A model generated the notes under the pieces. It worked only from the letters and a program-made list of their open reading frames with translations, ran no database searches and was not told where the DNA came from. 64,000 bases of DNA from Delphinus delphis (Eukaryota > Chordata > Mammalia > Artiodactyla > Delphinidae), in the NCBI RefSeq assembly GCF_949987515.2, contig NC_082687.1:123113838-123177837 (forward strand), given 5' to 3'. Positions 1-10,995 of this stretch are shown here, in pieces. The first letter of the stretch is position 1. Each line of letters opens with the position of its first letter. The position numbers and the translations under genes are program-made.

Positions 1-207
1 ATATGAAACTGTGAGGAAAAATTTAAAAGGAAAAGAGAAACTATAATTGACTCCAAAACTTCCTAAAGGTTTCAAATGTAATGTAAGAAACTGAGAATAA
101 TTAGAAAAAAATTTAGGTATCAATTTTGTTTTTCCAAAATGGAGACCTAAGGAGACATCATGCGTACATAGAGCATTGTATCATAGATGATTAATTTTGT
201 TATATTC
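1..207. other. AT-rich non-coding flank, no feature seen
   Basis: AT-rich sequence upstream of the first L1 target site. I see no coding potential and no repeat I can name. Confidence 0.5.
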
Positions 208-222
208 AAAAGCACACTACAG
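208..222 (+). repeat. Left target-site duplication of L1 copy 1
   Basis: The 15-mer aaaagcacactacag here is matched by aaaagtacactacag at 1711-1725, a 14 of 15 match. The two copies flank the L1 exactly, as expected for target-primed reverse transcription. The one mismatch gives a rough sense that the insertion is not very recent. Confidence 0.9.
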
Positions 223-1339
223 GATAGAAAGCCCAGAGATAAACCCACGCACATATGGTCACCTTATCTTTGATAAAAGAGGCATGAATGTACAGTGGAG
301 AACGGACAGCCTCCTTAATAAGTGGTGCTGGGAAAACTAGACAGGTACATGTAAAAGTATGAGATTAGATCACTCCCTAACACCATTCACAAAAATAAGC
401 TCAAAATGGATTAAAGACCTAAATGTAAGGCCAGAAACTATCAAACTCTTAGCGGAAAACATAGGCAGAACACACTATGACATAAATCACAGCACGATCC
501 TTTTTGACCCACCTCCTAGAGAAATGGAAATAAAAACAAAATAAACAAATGGGACCTAATGAAACTTAAAAGCTTTTGCACAGCAAAGGAAACCATAAAC
601 AAGACCAAGACACAACCCTCAGAATGGGAGAAAATATTTGCAAATGAAGCAACTGACAAAGGATTAATCTCCAAAATTTATAAGCAGCTCATTCAGCTCA
701 ATAACAAAAAAACAAACAACCCAATCCAAAAATGGGCAGAAGACCTAAATAGGCATTTCTCCAAAGAATATATACAGACTGCCAAGAAACACATGAAAGA
801 ATGCTCAACATCATTAATCATTAGAGAAATGCAAGTCAAAACTACAATGAGATATCATCTCACAACAATCGGAATGGCCATCATCAAAAAATCTAGAGAC
901 AATAAATGTTGGAGAGGGTGTGGAGAAAAGGGAACCCTCTTGCACTGTTGGTGGGAATGTAAATTGATACAGCCAATGGAGAACAGTATGGAGGTTCCTT
1001 AAAAAACTACAAATAGAACTACCATATGACCCAGCAATCCCACTCCTGGGCATACACCCTGAGAAAACCATAATTCAAAAAGAGTCATGTACCAAAATGT
1101 TCATTGCAGCTCTATTTACAATAGCCCAGAGATGGAAGCAATCTAAGTGTCCATTATCGGATGAATGGATAAAGAAGATGTGGCACATATATACAATGGA
1201 ATATTACTCAGCCATAAAAGGAAACAAAATTGAGCTATTTGTAATAAGGTGGATGGGCCTAGAGTCTGTCATACAGAGTGAAGTAAGTCAGAAAGAGAAA
1301 GACAAATACTGTATGCTAACACATATATATGGAATTTAA
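223..1339 (+). pseudogene. L1 ORF2 C-terminal remnant, frameshifted
   Basis: Three consecutive reading-frame pieces (359-544, 559-1002, 1097-1339) each match the corresponding stretch of the L1 ORF2 protein seen in the copy at 54.9-56.0 kb. The last piece contains the conserved MEYYSAIKGNKIELF stretch near the ORF2 C-terminus and ends at the expected stop. The reverse transcriptase and endonuclease domains are absent because of 5' truncation. The frame is broken near 542 and again near 1000. No function is expected. Confidence 0.88.
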
Positions 1340-1710
1340 GGAAAAAAATGTCATGAAGAACCTAGGAGTAAGACAGGAATAAAGACACAGACCTACTAGA
1401 GAATGGACTTGCGGATATGGGGAGGGGGAAGGGTAAGCTGGGACAAAGTGAGAGAGAGACATGGACATATATACACTACCAAATGTAAGGCAGATAGCTA
1501 GTGGGAAGCAGCCACCATAGCACAGGGAGGTCAGCTCAGTGCTTTGTGACTGCCTGAAGGGGTGGGATAGGGAGGGTGGGAGGGAGGGAGACACAAGAGG
1601 GAAGAGATATGGGAACATATGTATATTTTTAACTGATACACTTTGTTATAAAGCAGAAACTAACACACCATTGTAAAGCAATTATACTCTAATAAAGATG
1701 TAAAAAAAAA
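223..1710 (+). mobile_element. 5'-truncated LINE-1, copy 1
   Basis: This is the 3' part of a LINE-1 of the same type as the copies at 4270-9884 and 52374-56407. It starts inside the ORF2 C-terminal third, runs through the 3'UTR with its G-rich purine tract (about 1410-1590), and ends in aataaagatg followed by an A tail. A 15-bp TSD flanks it. The coding part is broken by a one-base loss in an A run near 535-545, which shifts the frame, and by a further shift after about 1000. It cannot encode a working retrotransposase. Truncation at the 5' end is the usual outcome of incomplete reverse transcription. Confidence 0.93.
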
Positions 1711-1725
1711 AAAAGTACACTACAG
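1711..1725 (+). repeat. Right target-site duplication of L1 copy 1
   Basis: Partner of 208-222; follows the A tail directly. Confidence 0.9.
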
Positions 1726-3559
1726 TTCACTTTCCCCTAATGTTATTTATAAGTGTTTGAATATAAATCAAGTCAATTCTGGGATATTGAGTAGATCAGT
1801 TTTTATAAATTTATAGATTTTTATTATTATTCAGTTGTGTGTGTGAAAACTAAGAAATAATCATTCACTGGAGACTGTTTTATGACCAGTAGAGTATTAT
1901 ACTGTAAATAAAGTGATTGCCAAATTTAATATATTTTATACATCACAAAATAAACCAAGTTGTATTTTTCCACAGTTATGCTTAGGAAATTACTTCTTTG
2001 GGTAAAACAAATCTCTTAAGATCCTGGGTGCGCTTGTAATTACTTTTTTGTAGAAAACAAAGTACCATTCAGGGAAGACACACAAGCGTAAGATGGCTCA
2101 TACTGTTATTAATTTCTAGATATTTATAGATATTTGTATTTACATAAATATATTTAGACATAAGTATATATATTATTTAAATCTATATTAACTACCTATA
2201 TACTTGATATATATTTAGGTATTTATAGAGATCATCTGAAGAAATCATAAAAAAAGGAATAAAATAAATTTAATACAGAAGTAGTAATTATTTTCAATAA
2301 TTAACTGAATTTTGAAATTGAATACTGTAAACAAGTTTTTTAACAGACATTTCAAAAGGCACTAGCAGTAAAAGATGGTGGAGTTCACAAATATAAATGG
2401 CTGTTTGTGGTTTGAGATAAAATTTACAATTTCAACATGCATAGATTTTATAGTTGTCATATCCCAAACATATTAGAAGAAAATTAAAACAAGGCACACT
2501 AAAAAATTGTTTTATATTTCAAAAAAAAGGTTCTAGAGATGACAATGGCTTATGCCAAACATAGAGATCAAAATTTAAATACATTAGTTCATACATATAA
2601 GAAAAGGAAAAATGTCATTTTGAAATTTAATGCACTATTTTATAAGATATAATTTTGAAATTTGTATAAAAATAAAAACATCTAAAATTTTAGTTCTTAG
2701 CTCTTCTTTTTGAAGAAATAAATAGTAGTTGTAGCTTGACCTTGGAATACATAGTATTGTTAAAAGATTTAGTAAGTATGGCCAGAATATTATAAAGTAG
2801 AATGTTGTGGGAATTAAATTTAGAGAATAGTGTTGAAATGAAAAATGACTTTGATATTCTGGGAAGTAGGCAGACATTATGGAAAATGCAACCTTTTAGT
2901 TAAGAAAATGAATTCCAGAAATAAAGATGAAGGAAAGTTGGACTTATTTGAAGATAGTGTAAAAATGATCTTTGGGACAAAAGGTTAGCAAAACTAACAT
3001 GAGTCATTGTGATGTTTTTGTCACTAAAATAGAATTTAAACGCTTGGCATTTAGCTTCCCATTATCCCTCAAAGTAAATGTTGCTTATTAATTATGGGTC
3101 ATTATTTTGAAGATCTATTAAAAGTTACAATCCTCTTCCGTAAAATTTTACATCAACACATCATTCAGCTAATAACTTCAGGAAAGCTATAGGCCCAAGT
3201 TAAGAACTCCTGCTTTTTTGCCTTCAAGTAATTAACATCCACTGGAGAATAAGGTGCCTTTTCTCCCAACCAGGCAAATTAGATCTCTTTCTTGGCATTG
3301 AAAACTGAGAAACAAGAAATGTCAGTACAGACTTTTTTAAACATAGAAAAAAACATTCTCTTTAATTAAACAATTAGTATGAATACTAATTCTATTGAAT
3401 AGAGTTTTGGAAAATATAATATTTAAGACAATATTTTAAAAACTTAAACACTGTCAGACATTCAACTTTAAAATGACTAATTCTTTATTTTAAAAATAGT
3501 TTGTTTGTTTTTTTAAGATTAACTTCTGGTGCCCTTGCATTGCTTTTATGATATTAACT
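1726..3559. other. AT-rich non-coding stretch, no feature seen
   Basis: About 1.8 kb of AT-rich sequence with several TATA-like runs (2130-2230). I see no exon, no named repeat and no codon pattern. Confidence 0.5.
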
Positions 3560-3665
3560 GTTTTCTTTCTGACCAAAGTAAAGACTTGGAAGGCAGGAAC
3601 TATGTATTAGTTGTTGTAACCTCAGCAATTAAAGCAATGAAATTAAGTGTGTAGTAAGTGTTTGC
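3560..3665 (+). repeat. Possible L2 or MIR 3'-end relic
   Basis: The order of short motifs (gaaggcaggaactatg, then a pyrimidine-rich part, then gtagtaagtgttt) resembles the degraded 3' ends shared by L2 and MIR elements. The match is weak and the family is a guess. Confidence 0.35.
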
Positions 3666-4254
3666 TTCCCCCAAACATAAGCATGGTTGCATGCACATCC
3701 TGCAACTGCTTTAACCCTGACCCCATCAAGGAGGTATATTGCCCTATCTCTCAAAGCTTTCACTCCATAGACACTAAGAGTTAAGACTGTGGAGGAGAGC
3801 TGTTCTTCTCCACACTGTTGCTTATTTTGGACAGTGGTTCCCATTAGCTAGTAACAGAAAGACAGCAGTATTCATGCTTTTGGAGTCCATCAGAACCCAC
3901 CTTCCCGAAGTCCACCTTACAATTTCCAAGTGGTTTCCAGAGCTTCTCATCATTATAGAGCAAGTTAAATCAATATCAAGTGCACATTCAATTGTTGTCT
4001 TTGTGTTATCAGAATGGTCTCTCTGATAAAAAAACTATTAGAGAAAACAGTCCTGTTACTTTATGTATTATTAAAATATAATTTAAAATTATGTATGTAG
4101 AATAAACTCTCTCCAGGAAGAAAACAGTAATGTGATTAAAAAGGCAAAATGAGCATCACAAAGTATGAAAGCAGTTGGAAATATGACTGTGATGGTAGGC
4201 TTATGAAGGACTATTAAGAATTTTGAGAGCAAAATGATGATGTTGGGTTTGTTT
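3666..4254. other. Non-coding stretch, no feature seen
   Basis: Unique-looking sequence between the L2-like relic and the second L1. Nothing recognisable on either strand. Confidence 0.45.
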
Positions 4255-4269
4255 AATACCTTTATTTTA
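4255..4269 (-). repeat. Target-site duplication of L1 copy 2, 3' side
   Basis: The 15-mer aatacctttatttta is repeated without mismatch at 9885-9899 on the far side of the element. On the element's strand it begins taaaata, which fits L1 endonuclease preference. Confidence 0.93.
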
Positions 4270-4690
4270 TTTCATTTTTAAAATTTTAACATCCTTATTG
4301 GAGTATAATTGCTTTACAATGGTGTGTTAGTTTCTGCTGTATAACAAAGTAAATCAGCTACACATATACATGTATCTCCATATCTCCTCCCTCATGCATC
4401 TCCCTCCCACCCTCCCTATCCCACCCCTCTAGGTGGACACAAAGCACCAAGCTGATCTCCCTGAGCTATACAGCTGCTTCCCACTAGCTATCTATTTTAC
4501 ATTTGGTAGTGAATATATGTCCATGACACGCTCTCACTTCGTCCCAACTTACCCTTCCCCCTCCCCGTGTCCTCAAGTCTATTTTCTATGTTTCTGTCTT
4601 TATTCCTGTCCTGCCCCTAGGTTCTTCAGAACCATTTTGGTTTCTTCATTTTAGATTCCATATATATGTGTTAGCACATGATATTTGTTT
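4270..4690 (-). other. 3'UTR of L1 copy 2
   Basis: Reverse complement of the same 3'UTR seen at 1340-1700, including the purine-rich tract, here pyrimidine-rich at about 4395-4430 and 4545-4570. The A tail appears as a degraded T-rich run at 4261-4288. Confidence 0.8.
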
Positions 4691-5008
4691 TTCTCTTTCT
4701 AACTTACTTCACTCTGCATGACAGTCTTTAGGTCCATCCACCTCCCTACAAATAACTCAATTTCATTTCTTTTTATGGCTGAGTAATATTCCATTGTATA
4801 TATGTGCCACATCTTCTTTAACCATTCATATGTCAATGGACTCTTAGATTGCTTCCATGTCCTGGATATTGTAAATAGAGGTGTAATGAACACTGTAGTA
4901 CATGACACTTTCTGAAGTATGGTTTTCTCAGGGTATATGCCCAGTAGTGGGATTGCTGGGTTGTATGGTGGTTCTATTTTTAGTTTTTTAAAGAACCTCC
5001 ATACTGTT

Positions 5009-5012
5009 CTAG
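5009..5012 (-). other. Internal deletion junction in L1 copy 2
   Basis: On the element strand the sequence runs aaaatactagaacagtatgg. In L1 copy 3, aaaatactag lies at about 53868-53878 and aacagtatgg near 55678-55687, so about 1.8 kb is missing. Both breakpoints share the dinucleotide ag, a 2-bp microhomology. Confidence 0.8.
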
Positions 5013-6270
5013 TATTTTGTTGAGGATTTTTGCATCTATGCTCATCAGGGATATTGGCCTGTAGTTTTCTTTCTTTGTGACATCTTTGTCTTGTTTTGGT
5101 ATCAGGGTGATGGTGGTCTCGTAGGATGAGTGTGGGAGTGTTCTTCCCTCCGCTATATTTTGGAAGAGCTTAAGAAGTATAGGTGTTAGCTCTTTTCTAA
5201 ATGTTTGATAGAATTCGCCTGTGAAGCCTTCTGGTCCTGGGCTTTTGTTTGTTGGAAGATTTTAAATCAAAGTTTCAATTTCAATGCTTGTGATTGGTCT
5301 GTTTATATTTTTTATTTCTTCCTGGTTCAGTCTTGGAAGGTTGTGCTTTTCTAAGAACTTGTCCATGTTTTCCAGGTTGTCCATTTTAATGGCATACACT
5401 TGCTTGTAGTAATCTCCTGTGATTCTTAGTATTTCTGCAGTGTCAGCTGTTACTTCTCTTTTTTCATTTCTAATTCTATTGATTTGAGTCTTCTCCCTGG
5501 CTAATGGTTTATCAATTTTATCTTCTCAAAGAACGAGCTTTTAGATTTATTGATCTTTGTTATTGTTTCTTTCATTTCTTTTTCATTTATTTCTGATCTG
5601 ATCTTTATGATTTCTTTCCTCCTGCTAACTTTGGGGTATTTTTTGTTTTTCTTCTTCCTTTAATTGCTTTAGGTGTAAGGTTAGGTTGTTTATTTGAGAT
5701 GTTTCATGTTTCTTAAGTTAGGATTGTATTGCTATAAACTTCTCTCTTAGAACTGCTTTTGCTACACCCCATAGGTTTTGAGTTATCATGTATTCATGTC
5801 ATTTGTTTCTAGGTATTTTTTGATTTCCTCTTTGATTTCTTCAGTGATCCTTTGGTTATTTAATAGTGTATTGCTTAGCATCCATGTGTTTGTGTTTTTT
5901 TACAGATTTTTTTCCCTTAAATAGTCTCATAGCATTGTGGTCAGAAAAGATACTGGATACGATTTCAATTTTCTTAAATTTATCAAGGCTTGATTTGTGA
6001 CCCATATGATCTATCTTGGAGAATGTTCCATAAGCAAGTGAAAAGAAAGTGTATTCTATTATTTTTCATGGAATATCCTATTAATATCAATTAAGTCCAT
6101 CTTATTTAATGTATCATTTAAATCTTGAGTTTCCTTATTTCTTTTCACTTTGGTTGACCTGTCCACTGGTGAAAGTGGGGTGTTAAAGTCCTTTACTCTT
6201 ATTGTGTTACTGTCGATTTCCCCTTTATATCTGTTAGCATTTGCCTTATGTATTGAGGTGCTCCTATGTT

Positions 6271-6277
6271 GGGTGCA
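6271..6277 (-). repeat. Short TSD of the SINE inside L1 copy 2
   Basis: gggtgca here is repeated at 6423-6429 on the other side of the SINE. Confidence 0.6.
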
Positions 6278-6422
6278 CAGTCTCCGGACGTGCAGGCTCA
6301 GCAGCCATGGCTCATGGGCCCAGCCGCTCCACGGCATGTGGGATCTTCACGGACCGGGGCACGAACCCGTGTCCCCTGCATTGGCAGGTGGACTCTCAAC
6401 CACTGCACCACTAGGGAAGCCC
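6278..6422 (-). mobile_element. CHR-type SINE, 3'-truncated, inside L1 ORF2
   Basis: A minus-strand CHR SINE with a good 5' end (ggcttccctagtggtgcag on the element strand, A-box region included). It stops after the ...cgtccggagactg part, so it lacks the last 40 or so bases and any A tail found in the other copies. It splits L1 ORF2 and so is younger than that L1. Flanked by a 7-bp repeat gggtgca. Confidence 0.88.
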
Positions 6423-6799
6423 GGGTGCATAAATATTTACAATTGTGATATCTTCTTCTTGGATTGATCCCTTGATCATTATGTAGTGTCCTTCTTTGTC
6501 TCTTGTAATAGTCTATTTTAAAGTCTATTTTGTCTGATATGAGAATTGCTACTCCAGCTTTCTTTTGATTTCCACTTGCAAGGAGTATCTTTTTCTATCC
6601 CCTCACTTTCAGTCTGTATGTGTCCCTAGGTCTGAAGTGGTCTCTTGCAGACTGCATACATGTGGGTTTTGTTTTTGTAACCATTCAGCCAGTCTATGTC
6701 TTTTGGCTGGAGCATTTAATCCATTTACATTTAAGGTAGTTATCAATATATATGTTCCTATTATCATTTTCTTAATTGTTTTGGGTTTGTTATTGTAGA

Positions 6800-7716
6800 T
6801 CTTTTCCTTCTCTTGTGTTTCCTGCCTAGAGAAGTTCCTTTAGCATTTGTTGTAAAGCAGGTTTGGTGGTGCTGAATTCTCTTAGCTTTTGCTTGTCTGT
6901 AAAGGTTTTAATTTCTCCATCAAATCTGAATGAGATCCTTGCTGGTTAGAGTAATCTTGGTTGTAGGTTTTTCTCTTTCATCCCTTTAAATATGTCCTGC
7001 CTCTCCCTTCTGGATTGAAGAGTTTCTGCTGAAAGAACAGCTGATAACCTTATGGGGTTTCCCTTGTATATTATTTGTTGCTTTTCCCTTGCTGATTTTA
7101 ATATTTTTTCTTTGTGTTTAATTTTGACAGTTTGATTAATATGTGTATTGTGTTTCTCCTTAGATTTATCCTGTATGGGACTCTCTGTGCTTCCTGGATT
7201 TGATTGACTAATTCCTTTCCCATATTAGGGAAGTTTTCAACTATAATCTCTTCAAATATTTTCCCAGTCCCTATTTTTTCCTCTTCTTCTTCAAGGACCC
7301 CTTTAATTCGAATGTTGGTGGATTTAATGTTGTCCCAGAGGTCTTTGAGACTGTCCTCAATTCTTTTTATTTTTTCTTTCTTTATTCTGCTTTGCAGTAG
7401 TTATTTCCACTATTTTATCTTCCAGGTCACTTATCCGTTCTTCTGCCTCAGTTATTCTGCTATTGATTCCTTCTAGAGAATTTTAAATTTCATTTATCTT
7501 GTTGTTCATCATTGTTGGTTTGTTATTTAGTTCTTCTAGGTCCTTGTTAAACATTTCTTGTATTTTCTCCATTTTGTTTCCAAGATTTTGGATCATCTTT
7601 ACTATCATTACTCTGAGTTTTTTTTCAGGTAGACTGCCTATTTCCTCTTCATTTGTTAGGTCTGGTCGGTTTTTATCTTGCTCCTTCATCTGCTGTGTGT
7701 TTCTCTGTCTTCTCAT
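6800..7716 (-). pseudogene. L1 ORF1 remnant of copy 2
   Basis: L1 ORF1 encodes the RNA-binding chaperone that packages L1 RNA in cytoplasmic particles. The likely start is the ATG at 7716-7714, giving MRRQRNTQQMKEQDKNRPD at the N-terminus. The frame upstream to 7908 is open but lies in the 5'UTR. The reading frame holds for about 77 codons, with the charged, coiled-coil-forming N-terminal part visible, and ends at a stop at 7485-7483 (a base change within a run of A/T). Downstream ORF1 sequence continues out of frame to about 6800. The stop makes a full ORF1 protein impossible. Confidence 0.82.
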
Positions 7717-8223
7717 TTTGTTTAACTTACTGTGTTTGGGGTCTCCTTTTTGCAGGCTGCAGGTTCTTAGTTCCCATTGTTTTTGGTGTCTTCCCGCAGT
7801 GGGTAAGGTTGGTTCAGTGGGTTGTGTAGGCTTCTTGGTGGAGGGGACTGGTGCCTGCGTTCTGGTAGATGAGGCTGGATCTTGTATTTTTAGTGGGCAG
7901 GACTGCATCTGGTGGTGTTTTTTGGAGTGTCTGTGAACTTATTATGATTTTAGGCAGCCTCTCTGCTAATGGGTGTGTTTGTGTTCCTGTCTTGCTAGTT
8001 GTTTGCTATGGGGTATCCAGCAGTGGAGCTTCCCGGTCGTCGAGTGGATCTGGGTCTTATTGTGGGATGGAGATCTCTGGGAGAGCTTTTGGTGTTTGAT
8101 ATTACATGGGGCCAGGAGGTCTCTGGTGAACCAGTGTCCTGAACTCAGCTCTACCACCTCAGAGGCACAGGCCTGACACCTGGTTAGTGTACCAAGACCC
8201 TCTCAGCCACATGGCTCAGGAGA

Positions 8224-8262
8224 AAATAAATAAATAAATAAATAAATAAAATAAAATAGGAT
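8224..8262 (+). repeat. (AAAT)n simple repeat in the L1 5'UTR
   Basis: About eight aaat/aaata units in a row, at the edge of the A-rich block of the L1 5'UTR. Confidence 0.9.
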
Positions 8263-8518
8263 AAAATAAATAGTTATTAAAATAAAAAATATAAAAAATT
8301 ATTAAAAAGAAAAAAATTTAAAGTACTAAAAAAAAGAGAAAGAAAGAAGAGAGCAACTAAACCTAAAAACAAATCCACCAATGATAACAAGCACTAAAAA
8401 CTATACTAAAAAAAAGTAAATAAAACAGAAAGACAGAACCCTAAGGCAAATGGTAAAAACAAAGCTATAATCACACAAAGATGCATACATATACACACTC
8501 ACAAAAAGAGAAAAAGGA

Positions 8519-8524
8519 AAATAT

Positions 8525-8563
<39 letters not shown>

Positions 8564-8564
8564 A
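8519..8564 (+). repeat. (TA)n simple repeat in the L1 5'UTR
   Basis: Two runs of alternating AT separated by one aaat interruption. Confidence 0.9.
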
Positions 8565-9884
8565 AGGAAGAGAGCAACTAAATCAATAAACAAATGAAGC
8601 TCTAAACACTAAACTAAGGTAAACATAAAACCAGAAACAAATTAGATTCAGAAAGTAAACCAAAAATCTACAGTTGCTCCCGAAGTCCACCACCTCAATT
8701 TTGGGATGATTCGTTGTCTATTCACATATTCCAGAGATGCAGGGTACATCAAGTTGATTGTGGAGACTTAATCCAATGCTCCTGAGGCTGCTGGGAGAGA
8801 TTTCCCTTTCTCTTCTTTGTTCGCACAGCTCCTGGGTCTCAGCTTTGGATTTGGCCCCACCTCTGTGTGTAGGTCACCCTCTGGCATCTGTTCTTTGCCC
8901 AGATAGGGCGAGGTTAAAGTAGCAGCTGATTCGGGGGCTCTGGCTCACTCAGGCTGGGGGAGAGGGGGTTATGGAATGCGGGGTCACTCTGTGGTGGTAG
9001 AGGTCAGTGTGACATTGCAACAGCCTGAGGCATGCCATGTGTCCTCCCAGGGAAGTTGTCCCTAGATCATGTGACCCTGGCAGTGGCAGGCTGCACAGAC
9101 TCCTGGGAGGGGAGGTGTGGAGAGTGACCTGTGCTTGCACACAGGCTTCTTGGTGGCTGCAGCAGCAGCGTTAGCATTTCATGCCTGTCTCTGGTGCCCG
9201 CACTGATAGCTGCAGCTTGCACCTGTCTCTGGCACTCGTTTAGGTCATGTTCTGGATCCCCTCTCCTTGTGCACCCCAAAACTATGGTCTCTTGCCTCTC
9301 AGACAGTTCCAGACTTTTTCCCGGATTCCTTCCCACCTAGTTGTGGTGCACTAGCCCCCTTCAGTCTGTGTTCACACAGCCAACCCCATTGCTCTACCTG
9401 GGATCTGACCTCCGAAGCCCAAGCCTCAGCTCCCAGCCCTCACACGCCCCAGTGGGTGAGAAGACAAGCCTCTCAAGGTGGTGAGTGCTGGTCGGCAGTG
9501 ATACTCTGTGTGGAAATCTCTCCGCTTTGCCCTCTGCACCCCTGTTGCTGCGCTTTCCTCTGTGGCTCTGAAGCTTCCCCCCTCCGCCAACCCCCATTTC
9601 CACCAGTGAAGGGGTTTCCTAGTGTGTGGAAACTTTTTCTCCTTCACAGCTCCCTCCCAGTGGTGCAGGTCCCGTCCCTATGCTTTTGTCTCTGTTTTTC
9701 CTTTTTTCTTTTGCCCTACACAGGTATGTGAGGAGTTTCTTGCCTTGTGGGAAGTCTGAGGTCTTCTGCCAGCATTCAATAGGTGTTCTGTAGGAGTTGT
9801 TCCACATGTAGATGCATTTTTGATGTATTTGTGGGAGGAAGGTGATCTCCACATCTTACTCCTCCACCATCTTGAAGGTCTCCC

Positions 9885-9899
9885 AATACCTTTATTTTA
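9885..9899 (-). repeat. Target-site duplication of L1 copy 2, 5' side
   Basis: Identical to 4255-4269 over 15 bp. Confidence 0.93.
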
Positions 9900-10780
9900 A
9901 GTAAATAGAAGAGTAATGTCTGATTATTACTCCTCACTTTGTATATTCACAAAGTATCTTTTTAAAAAGTTTTTTAATGACTGGGCCTAATCTTTAGTGA
10001 TACCACTGATTAAAATTAATATGTTTCATTTAGGCAGCAACTAGAGAAGAGATTTTTGAAACTCTCAAACACATGCACAAAAAAAACAGACTCACTAATA
10101 TGTTTGGCAGTCCTATGTCAGTGTGATTAAAGAGCTGGTCTGAAATAACACACTTAACCGGTAATTTTGTTCGGTGTCCTGTTCTCACTTTTTCTCTGTT
10201 CCACCCCTTCATCCTACCTTCCTCCCTCTAATCCTCCAACCAGTATTCCCCAGTAATTTCTTAGACACGTCAAAACCCACTGCAACCACAGCCTCCACCA
10301 CCAAATACAAGTGCGCTTAGGCACTTGGTGTTAATGCCTTATTCTTCCTTCTTACAAATCTTATCCTTAAAAAAATTCAGATGACAGAAATTAGCCTAAA
10401 TATTTCCCCCAGGGATTTTTTTGTTCCAATTTAATATAGATAAAAGCAATAGTTTTTAAAATTTAAACTCTATAATTGTACTGCCCTTAAAAACCTCTCC
10501 CAATGGATAGTAGAGACATTTAGGAGACAAAAGTGTATCCTACTACACACTACTATTCTTCTTTTTCTTTTCATGTCCTCAGGAATGACCCTCATTCTTA
10601 GGAGTGGAGTTCAGTTTTTAGAGAACAAGTGTTTTATCTGCGTCTTATAATAAAAAGGATAATTATTGACATAAAACAGCTCAAGTAATTGTTGTGACTG
10701 ATTATAGATTACAGAGGAGTGAATATCTCTCTAAATATGAGGGAAAAGGAAATTACTTAAATAGTATTCCATGACATTTT
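9900..10780. other. Non-coding stretch, no feature seen
   Basis: Unique-looking sequence between L1 copy 2 and the next SINE. No exon-like or repeat-like structure recognised. Confidence 0.45.
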
Positions 10781-10794
10781 AAAAGTTATGTCTA

Positions 10795-10995
10795 GGGCTT
10801 CCCTGGTGGCGCAGTGGTTGAGAGTCCACCTGCCGATGCAGGGGACATGGGTTCGTGCCCCGGTCCGGGAAGATCTCACATGCCGCAGAGTGGCTAGGTC
10901 TGTGAGCCATGGCCGCTGAGCCTGCGCGTCCGGAGCCTGTGCTCTGCAGTGGGAGAGGCCACAACAGTGAGAGGCCCACGTACCACAAAAAAAAA
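10795..10995 (+). mobile_element. CHR-type SINE, short form
   Basis: Full-length short CHR SINE starting gggcttccctggtggcgcag and ending in a 13-base A tail. The tRNA-derived head has a polymerase III A box (tggcgcagtgg, 10807-10817) and B box (ggttcgtgccc, 10850-10860). TSD: 10781-10794 (aaaagttatgtcta) and about 10996-11009 (aaaagttctctcta), 12 of 14 identical. Confidence 0.95.

Larger units (their letters stand above)
4691..6767 (-). pseudogene. L1 ORF2 remnant of copy 2, internally deleted
   Basis: ORF2 begins at the ATG at 6767-6765 on the minus strand (atgataataggaac), which I chose because the following frame matches ORF2 of the copy at 52.4 kb. The endonuclease part (about 5950-6767) and the start of the reverse transcriptase (about 5012-5900) are recognisable. 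The sequence then jumps at about 5010 to the C-terminal end (4699-4908 carries MEYYSAIKRNEIELF). Everything between, including the catalytic ADD motif of reverse transcriptase, is missing. Several stops and a SINE insertion also break it. Confidence 0.85.
4270..9884 (-). mobile_element. LINE-1 copy 2 with intact 5' end and internal deletion
   Basis: A LINE-1 on the minus strand bounded by a perfect 15-bp TSD (4255-4269 and 9885-9899). Its 5' end (around 9840-9884) reads, on the element strand, gggagaccttcaagatggtg, the usual start of this L1 type, so it is not 5'-truncated. In element order it contains the 5'UTR (to about 7717), ORF1 (from 7716), ORF2 (from 6767) and the 3'UTR (to 4270). Two changes set it apart: about 1.8 kb of ORF2 is missing at a junction near 5010, and a SINE is inserted at 6278-6422. 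Stop codons interrupt ORF1 and ORF2, so it is dead. Confidence 0.93.
7717..9884 (-). promoter_or_regulatory. 5'UTR / internal promoter region of L1 copy 2
   Basis: About 2.2 kb between the element start and ORF1. In L1s this region carries the internal RNA polymerase II promoter. It is GC-richer than the surroundings at 8690-9720 and includes a strikingly A-rich block at 8220-8645. Whether it still drives transcription cannot be told from the sequence. Confidence 0.75.

Noticed and set aside
5009..5012. Spliced L1 RNA as the cause of the ORF2 gap
   Set aside because: None of the possible alignments of the missing segment begins with GT and ends with AG.
7499..7936. 145-codon open frame on the plus strand
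   Set aside because: It is the antisense shadow of L1 ORF1 and the 5'UTR on the minus strand.
10795..10880. tRNA-like sequence with A and B boxes
   Set aside because: It is the tRNA-derived head of a CHR SINE, not a tRNA gene. The same applies to the other SINE copies.
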